From Fimbriiglobus sp. (GTDB taxonomy: Bacteria; Planctomycetota; Planctomycetia; Gemmatales; Gemmataceae), in NCBI GenBank assembly GCA_025352585.1, contig JANXTD010000322.1:1-6599 (forward strand): a stretch of DNA of 6,599 bases, given 5' to 3'. Numbering within the stretch: the first letter of the stretch is position 1; each line of letters starts with the position of its first letter. The position numbers and the translations under genes were made by a program. This document shows positions 1-5,561 of the stretch, piece by piece. The notes below the pieces were generated by a model. That model searched no databases. It worked only from the letters and a program-made list of their open reading frames with translations, and was not told where the DNA came from.

Positions 1-1953
1 GCCGGCCTTGAGGACGAGTTGCCCGCTCACTTGGAGCATCGCGTCGCGCCACTGCTCGACCTCGAGCCGCTTGCGGGGGGCACGCCAGAGCCAGCGGTTG
101 TCGGGGTCGGCCAGGGCGAACGCCTCGGCGTGCCGGCTCGACTGCCGGTAGGTCGAGGAGGTGACCAGTTCGCGCACCAGCCACTTCACCGACCAGCGGT
201 TGGCGAGGAACCGCGCGGTGAGGTCGTCGAGCAGTTCCGGGTGCGTCGGCGGGTCGCCGAGGCGGCCGAAGTTGCTCGGCGTCGTGACCAGCGGCCGGCC
301 GAAGACCCAGCCCCAAACGCGGTTGACGAAGACGCGCCCCGTCAGACTTTTGGCGTCGCCGACGATGGCGTCGGCCAGTTCGAGCCGGCCGCTGCCGCGG
401 GTAAACGGCTTCGGGTCGCCCGACGAGAGCACCGGCAGGAACCGCCGCGGGACGATCGCCCCCGGTCGGGCCGAGTTGCCGCGGACGAACACCGGCAGGT
501 CGCGCATCGTGCCCGGCCTGTAGTCGATGACGGTCCAGGCCGGGCCGTCGCCCGTGACCCACGTCCCGGCGTCGCGCACGCCCGGCGCGGTCGGCCCGGC
601 ATACAGGGCCTTCTCTTGCGTCTTCAAGTCCTTCAACGCCGCCTCGTAAGTCTTGATCGGGGCGTCGAACGGCGTGCCATCCTTCTTGGCCTTGAGCGCC
701 GTCGCCTTCTGCTCCTTGGCGTAGCCGACCCGCTGATCCATGTCGAGCAGCCGCGCCCGGACGGTCGTGATCGCGTCGGCGTCGCGGTCGCCGTCGGGCT
801 TCAAAGGTCGCTCGGCGAGCTGAGTGTTCGCCATCACCCCGGCCAGCGCGTAGTAGTCCTCCGTGCGGATCGGGTCGAACTTGTGGTCGTGACACCTTGC
901 GCACGCCACGGTCAGCCCGAGGAAGCCGCGCGTGACCGTGTCGAGCCGCTCGTCCCACTCGTCGGCGACGATCGCCGCGACGACTTCTTGCGACAGCTTC
1001 GGCTCCTTGTGGTAGACCGGCGACAGCCCGAGGAACCCCAACGCCGCGAGGTCGGCCGGCGGCAGTCCGGGGAGGTGGTCGGCGGCCAACTGCCGGCGGA
1101 CGAACTCGTCGTACGGCACGTCGGCGTTGAACGCGTTGATCACCCAGTCGCGGTAGCGCTCGGGGAAGCGCGGCGGCTTGCAGGTCGATTCGCTCGTCGA
1201 GTGGTCCTCGGCGTAGCGGGCCACGTCGAGCCAGTGCCGGCCCCACTTCTCGCCGAAGCGTGGCGACGCCAGCAGCCCGTCCACGAGCCGTTCGTAAGCG
1301 TCCGGCCGGGTGTCGGCGGCGAACACCTCGACTTGCTCGGCCGTCGGCGGCAGGCCGATCACGTCGAAATAGACGCGGCGAATCAGCGTGCGCCGGTCGG
1401 CGGCCGGGGCGGGGGTCAGCTTCTGCTCGTCGAGCTTCCGCAACACGAAGTGGTCGAGGTTCCGCGTGGCCCACTGCGGCCGCGAGGTCGGCGGGGCGGA
1501 TTGTTCAACGGCGGGCCGGAAGGCCCAGAAATCTTTGTCTTTGGCCGCGTCCCCCGTCGCCGGACCGGCCTTCACGGCAACGTCCGCCGGCAGCGGCGAG
1601 CCGAGGGCCGCCCACTTGCGGAAGTCGCGGATGACGGTGTCCGGCAGCTTGCCCTTGGGCGGCATCGCCGCCGCCTCGTCGCCGTACTCGACCGCCCACA
1701 GGATCCGGTGCGGCGCGTCCTTGGCCGCGACTGCCGGCCCGGAGTCGCCGCCCTTGCGAATGCCGGCGACGGTGTCGAGTCGCAGCCCGCCCTTGGCCTT
1801 CTTTGCCGCGGCCGAGTGGCAGGCGTAGCAGTGCTCAACCAGCGCCGGGCGAATCTTCGCCTCGAAGAACTCCACGCCGCCGTCGTCCGCCGAGGCGGTG
1901 CCGCCGAGGAGTACGGCGAAGGTCAGGCCGGCGAGGGCGCGGTGGGCGGGCAT
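1..1953 (-). CDS. PSCyt1-DUF1549-DUF1553 (PSD1) domain secreted protein, partial at 3' end
   Basis: Planctomycete-type cytochrome-like protein of unknown reaction. Only the first 651 residues are in the window; the C terminus lies beyond base 1. Residues 1-22 look like a signal peptide ending in ASA before DDGG, so the protein should be exported. A PSCyt1 domain follows at about 28-125, with a CYACH haem-binding-type motif (C42, C45, H46) and a downstream AMPPKGKL that may supply a Met ligand (M97). DUF1549/PSCyt2 spans about 163-375, with the GLPPT motif near 200 and a second CxxCH, CARCH at 351-355. Residues 395-450 are charged and probably helical or coiled. DUF1553/PSD1 starts near 500 and includes FVNRVWGWVFGRPLV and SSTYRQSSRHAE. 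The family is often paired with a DUF1501 gene downstream, which cannot be seen here. The ATG at 1953 is chosen because it gives a complete signal peptide, although no good Shine-Dalgarno sequence precedes it. Haem binding is inferred from the motifs; family assignment is firm. Confidence 0.95.
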   Translation of the reverse strand, partial: MPAHRALAGLTFAVLLGGTASADDGGVEFFEAKIRPALVEHCYACHSAAAKKAKGGLRLDTVAGIRKGGDSGPAVAAKDAPHRILWAVEYGDEAAAMPPKGKLPDTVIRDFRKWAALGSPLPADVAVKAGPATGDAAKDKDFWAFRPAVEQSAPPTSRPQWATRNLDHFVLRKLDEQKLTPAPAADRRTLIRRVYFDVIGLPPTAEQVEVFAADTRPDAYERLVDGLLASPRFGEKWGRHWLDVARYAEDHSTSESTCKPPRFPERYRDWVINAFNADVPYDEFVRRQLAADHLPGLPPADLAALGFLGLSPVYHKEPKLSQEVVAAIVADEWDERLDTVTRGFLGLTVACARCHDHKFDPIRTEDYYALAGVMANTQLAERPLKPDGDRDADAITTVRARLLDMDQRVGYAKEQKATALKAKKDGTPFDAPIKTYEAALKDLKTQEKALYAGPTAPGVRDAGTWVTGDGPAWTVIDYRPGTMRDLPVFVRGNSARPGAIVPRRFLPVLSSGDPKPFTRGSGRLELADAIVGDAKSLTGRVFVNRVWGWVFGRPLVTTPSNFGRLGDPPTHPELLDDLTARFLANRWSVKWLVRELVTSSTYRQSSRHAEAFALADPDNRWLWRAPRKRLEVEQWRDAMLQVSGQLVLKAG

Positions 1954-1991
1954 CGGTGGGCCAGGCGTGCGTGAGGGGCGGCGGGATGTCA

Positions 1992-2021
1992 ATTCTACCA
2001 CGCCGGGCGCGGATCGGTCAC
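1992..2021 (-). promoter_or_regulatory. Candidate sigma70-type promoter of the PSCyt1 gene
   Basis: On the minus strand GTGACC (2016-2021) and TAGAAT (1992-1997) are separated by 18 bp. They match 4/6 and 5/6 positions of the TTGACA and TATAAT consensus. A start near 1985 would give a leader of about 30 nt before the ATG at 1953. The -35 half overlaps a small GTCA-C-TGAC inverted repeat. This is pattern matching only; planctomycete promoters are poorly characterised. Confidence 0.4.
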
Positions 2022-2070
2022 TGACAATCACCGCGGCGGGGTGTCGCCGGAGGTTGCCGCCCCTACGCGG

Positions 2071-3831
2071 TCAGTGGTCGGGCGGCAGGTCCGGGGGGCC
2101 TTCCCAGAGGACGGCCCCGGCGGGGTCGGTCACGCGGAGGTCGCGGAAGCGGGCGGCGGCGTCCCAGGTCCGCAGGCCGACCCGGCCGCGCGGGTAGTCG
2201 GCGTCGCGGTGGTCGTAGACCAACTCCCCGTCGAGGGTACACTTCAGCCGGTCCTTGCGCACCGAGGCGGCCATCCGGTACCACCGGCCGACTTCGTACT
2301 TCATCGGGGTCGGGGCCACGTCGCGGGACCAGTGGCCTCGGGCGTGCTTGTTGAGTTCGTGCCAGGTGGCGTTGTAGCCGCCGATCTGCAAGCCGTAGTA
2401 GTTGCCCAGGCCCTCGGCCCGGAAGTACAGGCTCGGCCCCTCCCGGCCGGAGTCGGTGCGGGCCTCGACCGACACGTCGTAGTCGGCCCACTCCTCGTCG
2501 CCGAACCAGAGGTGGGCCGTCGCCGTGCTGCGCTGGATCAACTCCTTGCCGACCACCTTCCAGTCGCCGTCCACGACCCGCGCCAGCCGGCGGACCGGCG
2601 GACCGGCCGGCTTCGCCGGGGCGACCGGCTTCGTCGGGGCGGCCGCCTTCGCCAGGGTCACCTCGACGTTCCCCTGGGGGTCGATCTTGGCCACCGCCCC
2701 GTCCGGGACTTCGACCGTCGTCTCGCGGCCGTCGTCGCGCTTGATCTTCACGACGATCGCCCCGGCGAACGCCGCGGCCAGCGCCCCGGCCAGCCCGGCG
2801 GCCACCCAGGCCCGCCGGCGCGGCTTCCGGGGCGGGGCCGGCGCGAACGTCGTCGCCACCGCCGACTCCGGGCCGCCGGGGCACCGCAGCAGTTCCGCGA
2901 CGCCCGCCGCCGACTGCGGCCGACCGGCCGGCTGCTTCGCCAGCAGGCGGGCGATGAGGTCCGACAGCGCCAGCGGCACGTCGGCGATCGTCGAGGCCGG
3001 CGGCGGGGTGTGCGTGGCGATCTTCGTGAGCATCGCCATGACCGTCGTCCCGGCGAAGGGCCGCGTGCCGGTACTCGCCTCGTACAGCACGCAGCCGAGG
3101 CTGAACAGGTCGGCGCGGTGATCGACGGGGTCGCCGGCCGCCTGCTCCGGGGCCATGTACGCCGGCGTCCCCATCACCGTCCCGCTCTGCGTGAGGTGTT
3201 GGCGATCGGAGTCGTCCGGCCGGGCCAGCCCGAAGTCGAGCACCTTCACACGCCCGGTGACCGCCTCGAGCCAGATGTTGGCCGGCTTCACGTCGCGGTG
3301 GACCAGCCCCCGCGCGTGCGCCGCCGCCAACCCCAGCGCCACCTCGCGGCCGACGCGCAGCGACTCCGCGGCCGTCAAGTGGCCGTCACGCTTGAGTCGA
3401 TCGGCCAGCGTCTCGCCCTTGAGCAGCGGCATGACGATGTACGGCACGCCCGACTCGTCGCCGACGTGGTGGATCGCCACGACGTTGTCGTGCGCGATCC
3501 CCGCCGCGGCGCGGGCCTCGCGCAGGAAGCGCTCGCGCGCCGTCGGCACCGCCGCCGCCTCCGGCAGCATGACCTTCAAGGCGACCTCGCGGCCGAGCGT
3601 CTCGTCGGTGGCCAGGTAGATTGCCCCCATGCCGCCGCGGCCCAGGACGCTCAGCACGCGGTAGTGCCCCAGCCGGCCGAGTTCCCCCGGCGCGACCGGC
3701 GGCCCGAAGGTCGGGGCGTCGGGCGAAGGGGCAGACTCCGGCAGTGCCGCCGTCGTGTCGCCGGAGTGCGAAGTCTCGGGGAGCCTCGCCGCCGTCTCGG
3801 TCGCGTGCTCGGGCTTGACCAGAGTCGTCAT
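2071..3831 (-). CDS. Transmembrane Ser/Thr protein kinase with extracytoplasmic DUF1080 / family-16-like domain
   Basis: Complete 586-residue Hanks-type kinase that should phosphorylate Ser/Thr on cytoplasmic proteins. All catalytic motifs are present: glycine loop GRGGMG (64-69), ATP-binding K86, helix-C E105, catalytic loop HRDVKPAN (178-185), DFG (199-201), activation segment ending in APE (227-229), and D241 of the F-helix. An Arg-rich stretch (335-340) precedes a single membrane helix at about 341-361. A short module, TTVEVPDGAVAKIDPQGN (371-388), and an Ala/Pro/Lys linker (to about 415) lead to a domain at about 418-577. That domain resembles DUF1080 (3-keto-disaccharide hydrolase / family 16 glycoside hydrolase, a LamG-like jelly roll), with YDVSVEAR, SLYFRAEG and NYYGLQIGGYNATW. 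The N-in topology places the kinase inside and the jelly roll outside. The ATG is supported by GGAGGAGG (3841-3848), 9 nt upstream, and by the 10-residue lead into an otherwise typical N-terminal tail. The sensor role and ligand are inferred; enzymatic activity of the DUF1080 part is uncertain. The stop is TGA. Confidence 0.95.
   Translation of the reverse strand: MTTLVKPEHATETAARLPETSHSGDTTAALPESAPSPDAPTFGPPVAPGELGRLGHYRVLSVLGRGGMGAIYLATDETLGREVALKVMLPEAAAVPTARERFLREARAAAGIAHDNVVAIHHVGDESGVPYIVMPLLKGETLADRLKRDGHLTAAESLRVGREVALGLAAAHARGLVHRDVKPANIWLEAVTGRVKVLDFGLARPDDSDRQHLTQSGTVMGTPAYMAPEQAAGDPVDHRADLFSLGCVLYEASTGTRPFAGTTVMAMLTKIATHTPPPASTIADVPLALSDLIARLLAKQPAGRPQSAAGVAELLRCPGGPESAVATTFAPAPPRKPRRRAWVAAGLAGALAAAFAGAIVVKIKRDDGRETTVEVPDGAVAKIDPQGNVEVTLAKAAAPTKPVAPAKPAGPPVRRLARVVDGDWKVVGKELIQRSTATAHLWFGDEEWADYDVSVEARTDSGREGPSLYFRAEGLGNYYGLQIGGYNATWHELNKHARGHWSRDVAPTPMKYEVGRWYRMAASVRKDRLKCTLDGELVYDHRDADYPRGRVGLRTWDAAARFRDLRVTDPAGAVLWEGPPDLPPDH
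2607..2642 (-). repeat. 18-bp tandem repeat in the kinase linker
   Basis: Two adjacent copies of CCGGCTTCGCCGGGGCGA (plus-strand reading) at 2607-2624 and 2625-2642 match at 16 of 18 positions. A decayed third copy follows at 2643-2660. In the kinase frame they encode a six-residue Ala/Pro/Lys unit (APTKPV, APAKPA), which builds the flexible spacer between the membrane helix region and the outer domain. Such in-frame repeats change linker length by whole units. Confidence 0.6.
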
Positions 3832-3849
3832 GGGGTCGCCCCTCCTCCG

Positions 3850-3875
3850 GACGACGCGCCCGCGGGCGCGTCGTC
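3850..3875. promoter_or_regulatory. Perfect 26-bp GC palindrome / leader hairpin next to the kinase ribosome binding site
   Basis: The 13-bp half GACGACGCGCCCG is followed directly by its exact reverse complement, centred between 3862 and 3863. On the minus-strand transcript it can fold into an 11-bp stem with a CGCG loop. It ends one base before the Shine-Dalgarno GGAGGAGG (3841-3848) of the kinase. No T-run follows on the minus strand, so a Rho-independent terminator is unlikely. It could be a translation-control hairpin, a protein-binding operator or a processing site. Confidence 0.6.
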
Positions 3876-3895
3876 GGCCACACGGTTATCGTCGT

Positions 3896-3924
3896 ATCAT
3901 GGCCGAGGCGTGGGCAATACGCAA
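3896..3924 (-). promoter_or_regulatory. Weak candidate promoter of the kinase gene
   Basis: Minus-strand TTGCGT (3919-3924) and CATGAT (3896-3901) are 17 bp apart in the locally less GC-rich part of the 119-bp gap. Consensus matches are 3/6 and 4/6. A start near 3889 would put the 26-bp palindrome inside the leader. The kinase could instead be transcribed by read-through from the DUF1559 gene. Confidence 0.22.
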
Positions 3925-3950
3925 GCGGTAAAACGGGCCGGCGGGGGTTG

Positions 3951-4343
3951 TCACTTCGCCTTGCCCTTGGGCGGGGGCTTTGCCGGGGCTTCGGCCCCGT
4001 CGCGGCGCTGGGCCAACATGAAGTCGTACAGGCGTTCCGCGGCCGGCTGCCAGTCGCCGGCGCGGGCCTTCGCGATCACGCCGTCGAGCCGGTCGGCCGC
4101 CGCCTTCGGCAACTTGCCGGCGGCGCGGTACTCGCCGAGTCTCGCCGCGCACTGCGTCAGCCGAACCTCGTCGCGGTTGCGCACGGCCGTATAGAGCGCG
4201 TCCACCGTGTCGAAGACCTCGGCGTCCGGCCCCATTTGCGGCGGCGTCCGCAGGCTCAGCAGCACCGCGAAGGCGACGAGCAGCACGACCCCGCCGAGGA
4301 CCGCCCACGCCGCTTTTTGGACGGCCGCGTTACTCGTCGCCAT
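3951..4343 (-). CDS. Small single-pass membrane protein, unknown function
   Basis: I do not recognise a named family for this 130-residue protein. It has one strongly hydrophobic segment at about 11-30 (AAWAVLGGVVLLVAFAVLLS), reading as a signal anchor. A predicted helical, charged domain covers about 38-114 (EVFDTVDALYTAVRNRDEV and LPKAAADRLDGVIAKARAG are amphipathic stretches). The tail APAKPPPKGKAK is Pro/Lys-rich. It has a single cysteine, C65. The ATG lies inside the last codons of the upstream DUF1559 gene, a 14-bp overlap in another frame, preceded by GGGGAGG at 4350-4356 with a 6-nt gap. The overlap makes translational coupling and a shared role with the pseudopilin-like product likely, perhaps as a membrane accessory; that role is inference. 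The stop is TGA. The kinase follows after 119 bp. Confidence 0.85.
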   Translation of the reverse strand: MATSNAAVQKAAWAVLGGVVLLVAFAVLLSLRTPPQMGPDAEVFDTVDALYTAVRNRDEVRLTQCAARLGEYRAAGKLPKAAADRLDGVIAKARAGDWQPAAERLYDFMLAQRRDGAEAPAKPPPKGKAK

Positions 4344-5391
4344 TGACGACCTCCCCGCCGTCGCGCGTCGAGAGGGCGACCCAGGTGTTCGGGCGGATGA
4401 ACGTCGTCACGAAGCGCACCGAGCCGTCCCCCATCATCACGTTGCAGCCGTTGCCGTGCTCGCCCCACATCTGGTCGGTGTGGCCGAAGGGGTCGTTGGG
4501 CGCGTGGATGATGACTTGCGGGTGGTCGTGCGTGTCCGGGCCGCTGTGGACGCCCACCAGGCAGCCCGCGCCGTTGTTCTCCGACGGCCACGCCCGCAGG
4601 TCGAGCCGCGGCGGCGTCACCGCGCCGGGCACCACGCCGACCCACGTCTTGTGGCTCAAAATCGAGCTGTGCTCGCCGAGGAACACCGTACTTGACAGGC
4701 CGTCGGTCACCCGCGCGACGGTCGTCTTCGAGTTGGCGTAGAACGGGCCGTCGATGCGGGCCGGCTGGGTCAGGCCGGGGATCGGCTCGGGGATGTCGAA
4801 GTCGTAGCAGTACGCCGTGTCGCGGCCCCACGGCTGGTGGATGCCGGCGTTGGCGACGTAGTGGCTGTGGCCGAACGTCACCTTCGCGCCGGTCGAGAGC
4901 ACGATCGGCACGCCGTGCCGCGCGTCGGACCCGACCGACTGCACCTCGAAGCCGTCGCTGCCGCCGGTCGCAGCGGGGCAGAGGAACGCCGGCACCTTCG
5001 TCATCGCCGCGGCGGCGTTGACCGGTGCCCAGCACGGCTCGCTCAAGGTGAACTGGCGGAAGAGGTTGTCCTGTTCGAGGTGCGGCAGCAGCAACATCCC
5101 CCACGCCCACCCGGCCGGGCCGTTGCGGTACTGGTCGCCGTAACTGACGCCGTAGGCGCTGCCGTTGGCCGCCGTGTTGGTCTGGTAGGCCGGCGGGTAG
5201 CGGCCGACCGACCCCTCGTAGTTGTGCAGCGCCAGGCCGAGTTGCTTCAAGTTATTTTGACACTTCAGCCGCGCCGCCGAGGCCCGGACTTTCTGCACCG
5301 CCGGCAACAGTAAGCCGATCAGCACGGCGATGATCGCGATGACGACGAGCAGCTCGATCAGCGTGAACCCGCGGGGGACTTTGGGGCGCAT
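4330..5391 (-). CDS. DUF1559 domain protein with type IV pilin-like N-terminal methylation motif
   Basis: A 353-residue member of the large planctomycete DUF1559 family, whose molecular role is not established. The N terminus is a textbook prepilin signal: a short basic leader MRPKVPRG, then FTLIELLVVIAIIAVLIGLL. Prepilin peptidase should cut after G8, and the conserved Glu at mature position 5 is E13. The hydrophobic helix continues into AVQKVRASAARLKCQNNLKQLGLALHNYE, typical of the family. The C-terminal family signature H-X9-DG is intact (H312 to D322-G323 in HGNGCNVMMGDGSVRF). The body is the beta-rich family domain and has six cysteines. Length is normal for the family. The ATG has GAAGGAA (5398-5404) 6 nt upstream and yields exactly the expected short leader, so the start is secure. 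It probably assembles in or is anchored to the cytoplasmic membrane as a pseudopilin-like or extracytoplasmic protein. It is the first gene of a likely operon with the overlapping small membrane protein. Confidence 0.96.
   Translation of the reverse strand: MRPKVPRGFTLIELLVVIAIIAVLIGLLLPAVQKVRASAARLKCQNNLKQLGLALHNYEGSVGRYPPAYQTNTAANGSAYGVSYGDQYRNGPAGWAWGMLLLPHLEQDNLFRQFTLSEPCWAPVNAAAAMTKVPAFLCPAATGGSDGFEVQSVGSDARHGVPIVLSTGAKVTFGHSHYVANAGIHQPWGRDTAYCYDFDIPEPIPGLTQPARIDGPFYANSKTTVARVTDGLSSTVFLGEHSSILSHKTWVGVVPGAVTPPRLDLRAWPSENNGAGCLVGVHSGPDTHDHPQVIIHAPNDPFGHTDQMWGEHGNGCNVMMGDGSVRFVTTFIRPNTWVALSTRDGGEVVNGDE
4350..4356 (-). promoter_or_regulatory. Shine-Dalgarno for the small membrane protein, inside the end of the DUF1559 gene
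   Basis: GGGGAGG on the minus strand sits 6 nt upstream of the ATG at 4343 and lies within the codons for the last residues of the upstream protein (GGEVVNGDE). This fixes the start of the downstream gene and supports re-initiation after the upstream TAA at 4330-4332. Confidence 0.7.
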
Positions 5392-5561
5392 GGCACGTTC
5401 CTTCGCCGAGGCGTAGCGGGCAAGTTAGTCTCGACTAACTCTAGGCGGTAGCGGTGGCTAAGCAACCGGAATTGCCGACAATCTGGCGCGATCTCTGGAG
5501 AAACTTTTCGGGATTCGTTAAACTGTCCGGCAGTCACTCCCGGTGTCGCCGAGGGTTCGCG
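5392..5561. promoter_or_regulatory. Divergent intergenic region between the DUF1559 and PQQ-propeller genes
   Basis: This 170-bp region is noticeably less GC-rich than the coding DNA and must hold the promoters of both flanking genes. For the leftward gene, a weak candidate is TTGCTT (5460-5465), 16 bp, TAGAGT (5438-5443); its -10 box overlaps the inverted repeat at 5423-5440. For the rightward gene I find no convincing -35/-10 pair, only an AT-richer patch at 5500-5524. The ribosome binding site GAGGG at 5551-5555 is clear. Confidence 0.5.
5423..5440. promoter_or_regulatory. 18-bp inverted repeat, possible operator
   Basis: AGTTAGTC-TC-GACTAACT has perfect 8-bp arms and a 2-bp centre. It lies 31 bp from the DUF1559 start codon and overlaps that gene's candidate -10 box. 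Size and symmetry fit a site for a dimeric transcription factor. No cognate regulator is encoded in the window, and I do not recognise the sequence as a known operator. Confidence 0.45.

Noticed and set aside
19..1974. A 651-residue plus-strand open frame spanning the whole PSCyt1 gene in antisense
   Set aside because: Its translation is rich in Arg, Gly, Val and Pro, with no domain or signal peptide. It is the expected stop-poor antisense frame of a GC-rich gene, whose sense frame has clear CxxCH and DUF1549/DUF1553 motifs.
2022..2070. Possible transcription terminator after the kinase stop codon
   Set aside because: Only a short 5-bp CGGCG/CGCCG stem with a 6-nt loop can be drawn, with no T-run after it on the minus strand.
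2041..4194. A 717-residue plus-strand open frame antisense to the kinase and running into the next gene
   Set aside because: It is low-complexity and Arg/Gly/Pro-rich, and it crosses two real minus-strand genes and their intergenic gap. It is a composition artefact.
5495..5530. ECF-sigma-like promoter (GAAACTT ... TTAAAC) for the PQQ-propeller gene
   Set aside because: The two elements are only about 11 bp apart, too close for any ECF or sigma70 spacing.
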